The notes beneath the pieces were generated by a model. The model worked only from the letters and a program-made list of their open reading frames with translations. It was not told the DNA's origin and ran no database searches. Both the position numbers and the translations under genes were made by a program. DNA of 50,301 nt from Mycobacterium simulans (lineage in GTDB: Bacteria; Actinomycetota; Actinomycetes; Mycobacteriales; Mycobacteriaceae), in the NCBI RefSeq assembly GCF_900232995.1, contig NZ_OCVX01000004.1:1-50301 (forward strand). Reading direction: 5' to 3'. Within the stretch, counting starts at the first letter, position 1, and every line of letters starts with the position of its first letter. Positions 7,699 to 18,000 of the stretch are shown one piece after another.

Positions 7699-9174
7699 GT
7701 GTCGCAACTGATCGTGGCCCCGGAGTGGTTGGTGTCGGCAGCGGGGGACTTGCAGGAGATCGGTTCTGCGCTGACAGCGGCGAACGCGGCGGCCGTCGTT
7801 CCAACCACTGGGCTTGTGGCCCCCGGCGCGGATGAGGTATCTGCGGCGGTGGCGAGCCTATTTGCCGCGCACGGTCGGGAGTTTCAGGCGCTCAGCACGC
7901 ACGCCAGCGCGTTCCACTCGCGGTTTGTGCAGGCGCTGAGCTCGGGGGCTGGGGTTTACGTCGCGGCGGAGGCCGCGAACGCGTCGCCGTTGCAGACGAT
8001 TGAGCAGGGCTTGTTGGGTGTGATCAATGGGCCCAGCCAGCTGTTGTTGGGGCGTCCGCTGATCGGCAACGGAGCAGACGGCACGGCCGCGAGCCCGAAT
8101 GGCGGGGCCGGGGGGCTCCTGTACGGCAACGGCGGCACTGGCTATTCCCAGACCACGCCGGGGGTGGTCGGCGGATCCGGTGGTCCGGCGGGGTTGATTG
8201 GCAACGGAGGTACCGGGGGTGCCGGCGGCCCCAACGCAGCTGGTGGGCCCGGAGGCATCGGCGGCTGGTTGTATGGCAACAACGGGGCCGCTGGAATTGG
8301 TTCACCGGTAAACGTATCCGTCCCGCTGTACATGAACAATAACTTTCCGGTGGTAAATGTCTCGATAAATGGCGGACCGAGTGTACCTGTGCTGCTTGAC
8401 ACCGGAGCCGCTGGCCTTGTTGTCCCATTCTGGGACATCGGGTTACAGCACCTCGGCTTACCCACAGGGTTCAATGTCATTCGTTACGGCAATGGGGTGA
8501 GCATTCTCTACGCTGATTTCAATACGACGGTGGATTTCGGAGGTGGAGCCGTCACTGCGCCGACCAGTGTTCAGGTCGGTATCCTGCCATTTCCCACATC
8601 TCTCCAGGGCCTTACGCTTATCGCTACGGGGCATGCTTTCGGTCCTAGCGGACACGGCATATTGGGTATCGGCCCGAATATCAACGCTAATGTGGGTGGA
8701 CACGGCAACGTTGTGACTACGGCGTTGCCGGGTCAACTAAATGAGGGTGAACTCATCAACGTGCCCCAGGGTTACCTGCAGTTCGGTCCCAACACGGGCA
8801 CTCCCATCACCTCGGTTACCGGAGTGCCGATCACCACTCTGAACGTACAGTTCGGCGGCTACGACCCCCTCGGGCCCTACTACTCAGTTACCTCGATTAT
8901 TGATTCCGGTGGAAACCACGGCACCATTCCGGGGATTATCCTCGGGACCGGTCAGACATCCGGAATCGTTCCTCCGGGAACAATTATTTCGATCTCCACG
9001 AACGACAATCAGACGCTGCTGTATTCGTATACGACCACAGCGACCGACAGCCCAGTTGTTACCGGAAACGTCCCGATGAATACCGGGCTTATGCCTTTCG
9101 CATTGGGGCCGGTGTATATCTCGAACAGCCCCAGCGGCGTCGGGACGGTGGTATTCAATTACCCGCCGCCGTAA
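7699..9174 (+). CDS. PE protein with C-terminal aspartic protease (PecA/PE_PGRS35 type)
   Basis: The 491-aa protein starts at GTG 7699 with GGGAAGGG upstream; the PE domain begins at once (SQLIVAPEWLVSAAGDL) and spans about residues 1-95. A short Gly/Asn-rich PGRS-like stretch (about 125-200) leads to an aspartic protease domain with two catalytic motifs, LLDTGAAG (Asp234) and IIDSGG (Asp402). PE proteins of this type are exported by ESX-5; in M. marinum PecA cleaves itself and other PE_PGRS or lipase substrates at the cell surface. The domain order matches PE_PGRS16, PE_PGRS35 and PE26. A start further upstream would add a non-PE extension and is rejected. Confidence 0.88.
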   Translation: MSQLIVAPEWLVSAAGDLQEIGSALTAANAAAVVPTTGLVAPGADEVSAAVASLFAAHGREFQALSTHASAFHSRFVQALSSGAGVYVAAEAANASPLQTIEQGLLGVINGPSQLLLGRPLIGNGADGTAASPNGGAGGLLYGNGGTGYSQTTPGVVGGSGGPAGLIGNGGTGGAGGPNAAGGPGGIGGWLYGNNGAAGIGSPVNVSVPLYMNNNFPVVNVSINGGPSVPVLLDTGAAGLVVPFWDIGLQHLGLPTGFNVIRYGNGVSILYADFNTTVDFGGGAVTAPTSVQVGILPFPTSLQGLTLIATGHAFGPSGHGILGIGPNINANVGGHGNVVTTALPGQLNEGELINVPQGYLQFGPNTGTPITSVTGVPITTLNVQFGGYDPLGPYYSVTSIIDSGGNHGTIPGIILGTGQTSGIVPPGTIISISTNDNQTLLYSYTTTATDSPVVTGNVPMNTGLMPFALGPVYISNSPSGVGTVVFNYPPP

Positions 9175-9188
9175 GGAATGGCGAACAG

Positions 9189-10745
9189 TCACCTGCGACC
9201 GGGCAGCTTCATCACTGTGCGCACGATTGGCAGTAGCGACTTCTGCCAAAGCGTCGCCGGAATGCCAAACGGCGGATCGAGATTGAGCACGCGCGCGGTC
9301 GCGATCGTTTGCGATTCGGTGTACTTCAACAGGCCCTCGGGACCGTGCCTGCGGCCGACGCCGGACAGGCCCATGCCGCCCATCGGCGCGCTGAGGCTGC
9401 CCCACGCGAACGCGTAGCCCTCGTCGACGTTCACTGTCCCAGACCGCAACCGGGCCGCGATCTTCTGGCCCTCGGCGGTCGACCCCGCCCACACGCTGGC
9501 GTTGAGCCCGTACTCGGTGTCGTTGGCTTTCTCAACGGCTTCATCCACATCGGCGACAGGGTAGATCGAGACGAGCGGCCCGAACGTCTCGTTGGCCGCG
9601 CACTCCATCTCCGGCGTCACGTCGGTGAGCACAGTCGGCTCGTAGAACAGCGGTCCGATGTCGGGTCGAGCTTTGCCACCGGCAATCACCTTGGCGCCCT
9701 TGGCCGTTGCGTCGTTCACGTGCCCCGACCCCGTCTCCAGCTGCCCCGCCGAGATCAAGCTGCCCATGTCCACCGAGAAGTCGTACGCCGTGCCGAGCTT
9801 CATGTTGCGCGCCGCAGCGCCGAACTTGCTCGTGAACTCTTCGGCGATGTCCTTCTCCACATAAATCCGCTCAATGGAGATGCACAGCTGGCCTGCGTTC
9901 GAGAAGCATGCACGGGTGGCCGCCTTGGCGGCCTTGTCGAGGTTGGCCCCCCGCGCGACGATCATCGCGTTCTTGCCCCCAAGCTCGGCCGAGAAACCGA
10001 TGAGCCGCCGGCCCGCGTGTTCCGCGAGCCGGCTGCCAGTTGCGGACGAACCCGTGAACATCAGGTAGTCGCAGTTGTCGGTGATTGCGGTGCCGACCAC
10101 CGAGCCCGGACCAGGCACGATCGCATACAGCGGTCGCGGCAGGCCCGCCCTGTACAACAGCTCGGCACAAGCGAGCGCGCAGTATGGCGTCTGGCTGTCC
10201 GGCTTGAGCACCACCGCGTTGCCCGCAAGAAGTGCAGGCACTGAGTCAGACACCGTGAGCGTCATCGGGTAGTTCCACGGCGAAATCACCCCAACCACAC
10301 CCTTGGGTTGATAGCCAACGGTGGTCTTGCCGATCGCCGGCAGCAGCGGCTGCACCGTGCGAGGCTTCAGCAGGTCAGCGGCGACGCGTGCGTAGTAGTT
10401 CGCGTTCGCCATCAGATCGACGATTTCCTCCTGCGCCGCCCATCGGGCCTTGCCCGCCTCGGCTTGCAGGAGGTCCATGAGGAACTCGCGGTTCTCGATG
10501 ACCAGGTCGCGATAACGGCGGATGACCTCAACTCGCTCGGTGACCGGACGATTGGCCCAATCAATCTGTGCCACACGGGCTTCGGCGAATGCCGCTTCGA
10601 CGTCTTCGGCGGTGCCGACTGGGATCGTGGTCAGCGGCTTGCCGGTGAAGACCTCATCGATCGTCTTGGTCGGACGTGTGTCGATGTCTTTGATCGCGGC
10701 CAGCTGACACAAGCGGTCGAAGACCTCGGTTGATGGTGCAGGCAT
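9189..10745 (-). CDS. gabD2: succinate-semialdehyde dehydrogenase GabD2
   Basis: The 518-aa aldehyde dehydrogenase matches the mycobacterial GabD2 (Rv1731) sequence in length and at both ends (MPAPSTEVFDRL... and ...RTVMKLPGRR). It oxidises succinic semialdehyde to succinate with NADP+, linking GABA or 2-oxoglutarate metabolism to the TCA cycle. Visible motifs are ISPWNYP, the catalytic Glu in FSAELGGKN and the nucleophilic Cys in NAGQLC. GAGAGG lies about 8 bases before the ATG. It is convergent with the PE-protease gene. Confidence 0.93.
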   Translation of the reverse strand: MPAPSTEVFDRLCQLAAIKDIDTRPTKTIDEVFTGKPLTTIPVGTAEDVEAAFAEARVAQIDWANRPVTERVEVIRRYRDLVIENREFLMDLLQAEAGKARWAAQEEIVDLMANANYYARVAADLLKPRTVQPLLPAIGKTTVGYQPKGVVGVISPWNYPMTLTVSDSVPALLAGNAVVLKPDSQTPYCALACAELLYRAGLPRPLYAIVPGPGSVVGTAITDNCDYLMFTGSSATGSRLAEHAGRRLIGFSAELGGKNAMIVARGANLDKAAKAATRACFSNAGQLCISIERIYVEKDIAEEFTSKFGAAARNMKLGTAYDFSVDMGSLISAGQLETGSGHVNDATAKGAKVIAGGKARPDIGPLFYEPTVLTDVTPEMECAANETFGPLVSIYPVADVDEAVEKANDTEYGLNASVWAGSTAEGQKIAARLRSGTVNVDEGYAFAWGSLSAPMGGMGLSGVGRRHGPEGLLKYTESQTIATARVLNLDPPFGIPATLWQKSLLPIVRTVMKLPGRR

Positions 10746-10818
10746 GTCGTTACCTCTCGAAAAAGCACAGGCGTTCAGGGCATCAGACTATAGGTCGGCA
10801 ATGCCAGGCCATTCGGCG

Positions 10819-10932
10819 TCAGGCAATTAGTTCGATGTCTGCGTCATGGCCATAGGATTGAGCGAGTCGCTCGTCGCAAGTGACGAGCGGCGCCGCAAGG
10901 CCTTCCGCAAGGGCGACGTACGATCTGGGAGC
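10819..10932 (-). pseudogene. vapC 3'-end fragment
   Basis: Reading the minus strand, the last 33 or so codons before the TGA at 10819-10821 give YVALAEGLAAPLVTCDERLAQ, the typical C-terminal part of a VapC PIN domain, ending GHDADIELIA. The rest of the toxin and any vapB partner are absent, replaced by the DUF167 gene starting at 10936. No function is expected. Confidence 0.65.
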
Positions 10933-10935
10933 GTG

Positions 10936-11172
10936 GTGAGCGGCGTCGAAATCATCAGCGTCAGGGTCAAACCTGGCAGCCGGAAGGGCCCCTTGGTCGA
11001 GGCCGGCGTCGACACCGACCTGACGATCTACTTGCCGGAGCGGGCGGTGGACGGCAAGGCCAACGCCGCTGTGTCCCGCCTCCTCGCAGAGCATCTCGGA
11101 GTACCCCGGGCGCGGGTGACGCTGGTGGCCGGCGCCACTGGACGACTGAAGCGCTTTCGCGTGCTGCGCTGA
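10936..11172 (+). CDS. DUF167 (UPF0235/YggU) protein
   Basis: The 78-aa protein has the DUF167 pattern: ISVRVKPGSRK near the start and a central helix EKANAAV-like segment (DGKANAAVSRLLAEHLG) followed by VTLVAGATGRLKRFRV. The role of the family is unknown. GTG 10936 (or 10933) is chosen because family homology begins there; an ATG at 10846 would add 30 residues that are antisense to the vapC fragment. GGGAG lies just upstream. Confidence 0.75.
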   Translation: MSGVEIISVRVKPGSRKGPLVEAGVDTDLTIYLPERAVDGKANAAVSRLLAEHLGVPRARVTLVAGATGRLKRFRVLR

Positions 11173-11182
11173 GCGTGCTCCC

Positions 11183-12259
11183 TCAGGCGTCGATCACCAC
11201 GCGATCACTTTTCGCCCGCGACACGCAAACCAGCATTTCGTCATCGCCCTCTGTGGTGCGCCCTCGGCGATCGACCTCACCGGCCAGCACCTTGAGCTTG
11301 CAGGTTCCACAGAACCCTTGCTGGCACGAATACGCGGTCGTCGGGTCGTGGTCGAGCATGACGTCTAGCGCCGACCGGTTCGCTGGCACCCTGAGCACCC
11401 GCTGCGAATGCGCGAGTTCCAGCTCGAAGGGGACACCGTCGACGACCGGCGGCGGACTGAACCGTTCGTAGTGCAGCGGCGCGTTGGCGTGTTCGTCGCG
11501 GGCGGTGCGCACCTTCTCGAGCATGGCGGGCGGGCCGCACACATAAACAGCCGTTGTCGGCCCGGCATCGGCCAGCAGGTCCGCCGCGGTGGGCAGTCGG
11601 CCGCGCTCGTCGTCGGCCCACACGGTGACCCGATCGGGAGCCACCGCCGTCACCTCGTCGAGAAGTGGCATGTACTGACGACTGCGCCCGGCATACACCG
11701 CACGCCAGTTGATTCCGTGCTGATGAGCCAGCTGAATCATCGGCAGGATTGGTGTCACGCCGATTCCGCCGATCACGAACAACACCTCATGCTCGTCGGT
11801 GACGAGATGGAACGCGTTGCGTGGACCTTCGAATACCAGGATGTCGTCCACGTCGAAGGTGTCATGCATCTCTATCGACCCGCCGCCGCCGTCGGCGATC
11901 CGGCGCACAGCGATTCGGTAATCGGTCCGCCGGCCTGGGGGACCGCACAGCGAGTACTGCCGACGGCGGCCCGAGGGCAGTCGAACATCGATGTGCGCGC
12001 CGGGCGTCCAGGACGGCAATAATCCGCCATCGGGATCCGCCAACGTCAAGGCGACCACGTCGGGTGCCAGCAGTTCGCGTTTGGTGACCACCGCGGAGTT
12101 GGTCCGCCGCACCGGCGCTATCCGAGATGTCGTCCACCGCGACGCCGAAGCGAAGCCGCCGAAGAGAACACCCACGCCCCACAACGCGGTGTAGAAGCGG
12201 TCGCGCTTGCGGCGACCGTACAAGTCTGCGGGTCGAGTGCTCCAAATGGTCTGCGACAC
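11183..12259 (-). CDS. PDR/VanB-type flavin reductase with 2Fe-2S ferredoxin domain
   Basis: The 358-aa protein has an FNR flavin domain (RRQYSLCGPPG), an NAD-binding domain (GGIGVTPILPM and VYVCGPPAML) and a C-terminal plant-type ferredoxin with cysteines in SCQQGFCGTCK and a distal Cys (MLVCVS). Such reductases pass electrons from NAD(P)H to an oxygenase partner. GTG 12259 is preceded by AGGTAGGG. It is the last gene of the four-gene operon, 10 bases after the EphD-like gene, so its partner is probably the PF10118 protein or an oxygenase elsewhere. An N-terminal hydrophobic stretch (FYTALWGVGVLFGGFASA) may anchor it to the membrane. Confidence 0.85.
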   Translation of the reverse strand: MSQTIWSTRPADLYGRRKRDRFYTALWGVGVLFGGFASASRWTTSRIAPVRRTNSAVVTKRELLAPDVVALTLADPDGGLLPSWTPGAHIDVRLPSGRRRQYSLCGPPGRRTDYRIAVRRIADGGGGSIEMHDTFDVDDILVFEGPRNAFHLVTDEHEVLFVIGGIGVTPILPMIQLAHQHGINWRAVYAGRSRQYMPLLDEVTAVAPDRVTVWADDERGRLPTAADLLADAGPTTAVYVCGPPAMLEKVRTARDEHANAPLHYERFSPPPVVDGVPFELELAHSQRVLRVPANRSALDVMLDHDPTTAYSCQQGFCGTCKLKVLAGEVDRRGRTTEGDDEMLVCVSRAKSDRVVIDA

Positions 12260-12269
12260 AGCGAATTCC

Positions 12270-14057
12270 CTACCTTTGTCGAATGTCGAACCGCGCGAAC
12301 CGCCGAACCAGCGACGGACTGATGCGGCGCAGCGCGTAGCCGATCTTGGACTCGGCCGCGATCGGCAACACCGCCGGGCCGGTCCGGACTGCCTTGACGA
12401 TCGCCTTGGCGGTGGCTTCCGGGGTGTAATTGCGCCGCCGATACCCAGCGTCGGCCTTCTCGCGGGCACGCTCCTGCTGCTCGTCCGTCATGCCCGCATA
12501 GATGGTGCTCTTGGCGATATTGGTGTTGACGAAACCCGGGCACACCGCCGTGACCGTGATGCCCTCGTCGGCGAGGTCGGCGCGCAACGACTCGCTCAAC
12601 GCGAGCACCGCCGCCTTCGTGGTGCCGTAGGCCACCATGGATTTTGATGGCAGAAACGCTGCGGCCGACGACACATTGATGATGGTTCCGCCCTGGCCGC
12701 GCTCGACCATCTCGGCGCCGAAGGCTCTGCTGCCGTTGATGACGCCGCGCACATTGACCCCCATGATGGTGTCCCAGTGCGCCGACGTCGTTTCCAGGAA
12801 CCGGCCCGCTATCCCGATGCCGGCGTTATTCACCAGGATATCGACCACACCATGCTTGTTGTGCACTTGTGCGGCAAGGTTATTCATCGCCGTTTCATCA
12901 CTGACGTCGACTTGATAGACCGCGGCCTCGGCTCCGGCCGCCCGAACGGCCTCCGCAGTTTCGTTGGCACCGGCGAGATCTCGGTCGACAATCACGACGG
13001 CACGCGCACCCTGACGGGCCAACTCCACCGCGGTCGCCCGGCCGATCCCGGCGCCCGCCCCGGTGACCAACGCGAACTTGCCTCGCACCTCGCGGGGGCT
13101 TGCGTTGGCGGGGTCGCTCAGGGATCTGCCCGCCGGAGCCGCTCCCTCGATGACCAGGTCGACCCACTCGCTGGTGAGCCGGGCGATGACGTCGGGACGC
13201 GAGCTCACCACCCAGTGCCCGCCTTCGATGGGAATGACCCTGCTGCCGGCGGGAATTGACCCGGTGAACCGCTGTAGGGCGGGTGACACGAAAAAGTCCT
13301 TGCGCGCCACCAGCACCTGCATCGGGACGCGTGTCTGAGGTAGCAGCGGCGGCGGCGCCAGAATCGGCGCGGGGATGTTGGCGCGGTATAGGTTGAGCCC
13401 GTTGAGGTAGTCATCGATCGACCGGGGCACCGCACGACGTTGGCTGTGGCTGCTTGACCGACCGATACGTCCAACCGCCTCAATGACTTTCACAGTCACC
13501 CCGGACCGGATCGCCACCTCGGGTGCAACCGGGCATAAGAAGAACCAGAGGTACGAGGACGCCAGGATCTGTTTGGCGACGTCGAGTGCCGCGCGAGGTG
13601 TCCGCGGTGACCGCAGAAATCTGCCCGCATAGTTCAGGTGCGGCCCAGAGATCGACGTGAAGGAGGCGATCCTGCCCAGCACCGAGTCGTCGGTGACCGC
13701 CGTCCAGCATTGGACCGATCCCCAGTCGTGGCCCAACAGGTGGACCTCATCCACTCCCAGGCCGTCGATTACCGTGCCGATATCCGAAACCAGTTGGGGG
13801 AGTTGGTATCCCGATCGGTCATCCGGGGATCCTGATTCGCCGGACCCGCGCACGTCGTAGGCCACAAGGTTGTATTTGGCATGGTATTGGGCACTGCAGC
13901 GCTGACCGAGTTCGTCCGCCACCCCGTCCCACACATGGTGGTTGTCCGGATAGCCGTGCACGGCCAGGATGGTCGGGCGCCGTTTGTCGATCTCGGTGTA
14001 GACGTGGACGGCAAGGGGCACGCCGTCCGACGCGGTCACAACGGTATGGGTAACCAT
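12270..14057 (-). CDS. EphD-like fusion: epoxide hydrolase-type alpha/beta hydrolase + SDR
   Basis: The 595-aa protein is close to the M. tuberculosis EphD (Rv2214c) length of 592. Residues about 1-300 are an alpha/beta hydrolase with HGYP and the GHDWGS nucleophile-Asp motif of epoxide hydrolases. Residues about 320-595 are a short-chain dehydrogenase with TGAGAGIG, NNAGIG and YGTTK. EphD is implicated in opening mycolate epoxides. Because this copy is embedded in a FAAL-reductase operon it is probably a paralogue acting on that pathway's product. ATG 14057 is chosen at family homology; the open frame extends further 5'. Confidence 0.85.
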   Translation of the reverse strand: MVTHTVVTASDGVPLAVHVYTEIDKRRPTILAVHGYPDNHHVWDGVADELGQRCSAQYHAKYNLVAYDVRGSGESGSPDDRSGYQLPQLVSDIGTVIDGLGVDEVHLLGHDWGSVQCWTAVTDDSVLGRIASFTSISGPHLNYAGRFLRSPRTPRAALDVAKQILASSYLWFFLCPVAPEVAIRSGVTVKVIEAVGRIGRSSSHSQRRAVPRSIDDYLNGLNLYRANIPAPILAPPPLLPQTRVPMQVLVARKDFFVSPALQRFTGSIPAGSRVIPIEGGHWVVSSRPDVIARLTSEWVDLVIEGAAPAGRSLSDPANASPREVRGKFALVTGAGAGIGRATAVELARQGARAVVIVDRDLAGANETAEAVRAAGAEAAVYQVDVSDETAMNNLAAQVHNKHGVVDILVNNAGIGIAGRFLETTSAHWDTIMGVNVRGVINGSRAFGAEMVERGQGGTIINVSSAAAFLPSKSMVAYGTTKAAVLALSESLRADLADEGITVTAVCPGFVNTNIAKSTIYAGMTDEQQERAREKADAGYRRRNYTPEATAKAIVKAVRTGPAVLPIAAESKIGYALRRISPSLVRRFARFDIRQR

Positions 14058-14073
14058 GGGTCGTCCTCGATGG

Positions 14074-14982
14074 TCAGTGAGACGCTCGGGCGGCAGGTGA
14101 TCTGGCCAAGTAGTCGACGGCGCGTCCCACCCCGCCCAGCTGGGACGGATGGAAACTCGGAGTGTAGTAAGCGCCAATGACTCGCAAGAATTCGAACGGC
14201 CCGGGCACCAAACCCCGGCGCGCCGCGTCGAAATAGTCGCGCCAGCGCGGTTTGGTTCCCGACGGCAGGTATGGGTCTACCGAGTACATGAATCGCACGC
14301 CGCGGATGAACAACCACAGCATCGCCGGTGTCACCAGCAGCTGGGTGCGCACCTGCCGCCAGTACCCGGCACGCAGATGTTTCATGGTGTCGAAGGCGAC
14401 CGCTTTGTGTTCGACTTCTTCCGCGCCGTGCCAGCGCAACAGATCCAGCATCACCGGGTCGGTGCCGAGGGCGTCGTGTTGCGGGGTGTCGAGGATCCAT
14501 TCACCCAGGATGGCGGTGTAATGCTCGATGGCCGCCACGATCGATACCTGCTCTGCCAACCAGCTCTGCCGTCGGCGCGGGCTCCATCGGGGCCGGTCGC
14601 CGATCAGCTTCCGAAACAGCCAGGCGATCTGGTTCGTGAAGGGCGAAACGTCAATTCCCTTGGCGGAGAAGTGCTCGAGCACTCCCGAGTGTGCTTGGGA
14701 ATGCATCGCCTCCTGGCTGATGAAGCCCTGCACGTCGCGCCGCAGTTGGTCGTCCTTGATCAGCGGCAACGCCTTCTTGAACACCTCGACGATGAACTCC
14801 TCGCCCGCTGGCAGCAGCAGGTGCAAGACATTGCAGAAATGGGTGGCGAAGGGCTCGTTGGGCACGTAATAGAACGGCAGTTTCGCCCAGTCGAACTCGA
14901 CGTCACGCGCCTGCAGGACGATCCGCTCGTGATCGAGTGAGGCGTCGTGCGGACCCGCTGCCTGGTCATCGACAGTGAACAT
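14074..14982 (-). CDS. PF10118 putative metal-dependent hydrolase with diiron-like motifs
   Basis: The 302-aa protein belongs to the PF10118 family, common in mycobacteria but of unknown reaction. Three acidic/His clusters are visible in a helical protein: SQEAMHSQAH, AAIEHYTAIL and GAEEVEHKAV. They have the ExxH spacing of ferritin-like diiron enzymes, so an oxygenase or oxidase is at least as plausible as a hydrolase. ATG 14982 follows the megaenzyme gene by 23 bases, and the EphD-like gene starts 16 bases after its stop. A longer frame upstream is antisense or overlapping and lacks homology. Confidence 0.78.
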   Translation of the reverse strand: MFTVDDQAAGPHDASLDHERIVLQARDVEFDWAKLPFYYVPNEPFATHFCNVLHLLLPAGEEFIVEVFKKALPLIKDDQLRRDVQGFISQEAMHSQAHSGVLEHFSAKGIDVSPFTNQIAWLFRKLIGDRPRWSPRRRQSWLAEQVSIVAAIEHYTAILGEWILDTPQHDALGTDPVMLDLLRWHGAEEVEHKAVAFDTMKHLRAGYWRQVRTQLLVTPAMLWLFIRGVRFMYSVDPYLPSGTKPRWRDYFDAARRGLVPGPFEFLRVIGAYYTPSFHPSQLGGVGRAVDYLARSPAARASH

Positions 14983-15005
14983 GGTGAACCTCCCCAATGG
15001 AGTCG

Positions 15006-18000
15006 CTATGCAATGGATTGCGCCTCTTCGGTCTCCTCGGTGATCAGACGCTCGCGCTGCAGGAACCGCACGAGGTCGTCGACCGTGTCGGTCAGAGCCG
15101 GCTCGCGCAGCCGGACCTCGGCCAGCGCACGCGCCTGCCGGTACTGGGTGTTGTCGTAGCGCTTGTCCCGCATTGCCGCGATCTTGTTGGACGACCGGGT
15201 GAGGAAATCGACCAGCGGATAAAGCGGGTCGCTGGGCCCACACCTGAGGTTCAACTGCTCGGCGAAATCCGGGATGTCGTAGTAGGTGAAGCGGTAGCCG
15301 TAGCGTTCGGACAACAGCCGCGTGATGTTCATGAGGTTGTAGTAGCCATCCGCGGTCATATTGAAAACGTGACCGCAGGCGTTGCCCGCCTCGGCCGGGA
15401 GTCCCATCAGCGCGACGATGTGATCCGCGATCAGGTCGGCCGGCAGCAGGCTAATTTGGTTGAGCGCGCTGACGGCCACGCCGTGCTCGATCATGAACGC
15501 CGTGAGGCGCACCAAGATGTCGTCCTGGCTGCCAAAACCCGAGCTGGTGGGGGAGATGAGCGACGGGCGATAGATGCGCACGTCGAGTCCTTGCCGCTGC
15601 GCGGCCAGCACCAGCTGCTCGGCGACCCACTTGGTCTGCGAGTAGCCGAAGTCCAGGCCGCTCATCTCCTCGTTCGCGTAGGACTCCCCGACGACCGGCT
15701 TGGTGCTCCAGCCATAGATGAAGGTGCTGGAGACCAGATGGAAGGTCTTCCGGTGCGCGGTCATGGCCAGACGTAAGAGTTCCCACGTGCCGGCCACGTT
15801 GGCGGGCCGCAGCGCGTCGTAGGTCCGGACGTAGTTGACTAGGGCGCCGTTGTGGACGATGGCATCGACGCTCTCAGCCAGTCGTTGGAACGCCTCCTCA
15901 CCGATTCCCAGATGAGGCTCAGCCAGGTCCCCGCAGATTATCCGAACCCGCGCCCGGGCCTCGGCTTCGAGCGCCGGGGACCACAACTGAGCCCGCCGCA
16001 GCGAGGCGACGATGCGGTCCAGGCCGTGCGCCTCATCCGTGGCGCGGACCAGTGCGTGGACGGTGTAGGAAGTCTGTCCGAGCAGGCTGCTCAGCAGGAA
16101 CGGTCCCAGGAACCCGGTCGCGCCGGTCAGCAGGATGTCGCTGGGCGCGCCAGCTCGCACTGCTGGGAGCGCCGGCAAGGGCAGCTGTGCGTCGGCGCGC
16201 ATCTGCGTGGTCTCGTATTCCTCATAGTCGGCGGAAATCTGATCGAGCGCCTGCCGCAGGGCATCCAGCGGTTGCCCGCACCCCCCAGACTCGCCGCCGA
16301 ATTGCCGCATGAGCCGGAAGAACTCGGCGACCGTGAGCCGCTGGAGCAGGCGCGTGTTGACCTCCTCGGCCACCGCCCCCGCGCCGTGCTCCGCGAGCAA
16401 GGCCTGCAGGTCGGCGCGCAGCTCGGCTAAGGCCAGTGAGTCGATCCCGAGATCCGCGAAGGAGCAGTCCTCCTGGCCGGTGAGGTCGTAGCTATCGATG
16501 AGGTAGCGGAAGCGTTCCAGCGGACCCGCGGTGGCGTCCGGCGCGTCGGGGGTCTGGTGGGTGTAGCGGGCGACCACGGACAGTTTCCCGTCCAGCCAGA
16601 GCTTGCGGGTTTGCGCGCGCCTGATCTTCCCCGACGTGGTCTTGGGAATGCTGTGTGACGGCACGAACAGTATGGTGTGCGGATCGATATGGCAGTGCCG
16701 GCGGATCGCGCGCGCCAGGGCTCTTCCATCTGGCAGAGCGCTAGTCCGCACGTGTTCGTCGCGCACCTCGGCGACCACGACCGGCACTTCCTGTTCCTCG
16801 CGTTCGACCGAGAAGGCCGCGACGCAGCCGTCGCGGACCTGCGCGGCCTGCCCCACGATGGCCTCGATGTCCGAGGGGTAGCAGTTGACGCCACGGACGA
16901 TGATTAGGTCTTTGGTCCGACCGCACACGAACAGTTCGCCCTCGTACAGGAAGCCGAGATCCCCAGTTCGCAGGTACGTGTGTTGGTCATCGCCTACGAT
17001 GCGAGCTTCGAAGACCTCCGCGGTGACGTCGGGGCGGTGCCAGTAGCCGCCTCCCTTGGACGGTCCGTCCAGCCAAATCTCGCCGATCCGGCCCTCGCCT
17101 AAGACCTGCCTCGATTGGGGATCGACGATGCGGACCACGTTCCCGGCAACGGGCTTGCCGCAACTCACCACCGGGGCCTGGTTGTTGTTCTCGGGCAAGG
17201 CCTTTTCGACGCGCGCGAGATTCTGCTCCAGCGCTCGCTTGTTCAGAGTCAGGGTCTGACGCCCCCGGATGGAAACGGCCAGGGTGTTTTCGGCCAAGCC
17301 GAAAGCGCCGGTCAACGCGTCGGGCCGCAGACCGTAAGGAGCGAAGCGCTGCCGGAAGCGCGCGAAGGTGTTGGCCCGCAGGGGCTCTGCCCCGACGACA
17401 ATGCTGTCGAGGCTGCTCAGGTCGATCCCGGCCAGCTCGGACGTGGGCAGCTTGTCCTCCCGCAGGCAGTACTCTAAGGCGAAATTCGGCGCGGGGCTGT
17501 GGGTGGCGCGCACGTCGCTGATGAGCCGCAGCCACGCCGACGGCCGCTGGAGAAAGTCGACCGGCGACATCGCATGTGTAGTCCCGCCGCCCACCAACAC
17601 GAACAGGTATGCGGAGATCAAACCCATGTCGTGGTGCTGGGGGAGCCAGCTGACCGCTACTTCGTTACCGCTCAAGGCCGAGGCGTTGGCGATGACGTTG
17701 GCGTGGCTGACGATGACGCCTTTGGGATCGCTGGTGGAGCCGGACGTGTACTGCAGGAAGAGCACCGGGCCGGGTGTGTCCGCCACCGGGGCGCCGCCAA
17801 AGTCCTGCGTGCCGTCCGTCGCGAACCAGGGCAGTTCCGGGAGCCGCTCGGCCTCGGGCCAGGGCAACGCGCCGTGCGCACCCCCTTTGAGGCCGAGCAG
17901 CTGGCGGTAGTCGTACTCAAACTGCTTAGTCGACAGCACGGCCTTGGCCTGGCAGTCCCGCGCGATGAAGCTGAGCTTGGCCAATCCCGCTTCGAAGGCC

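Noticed and set aside
14982..15243. N-terminal extension of the PF10118 gene into the megaenzyme
   Set aside because: The extra residues are an out-of-frame shadow of the reductase domain.
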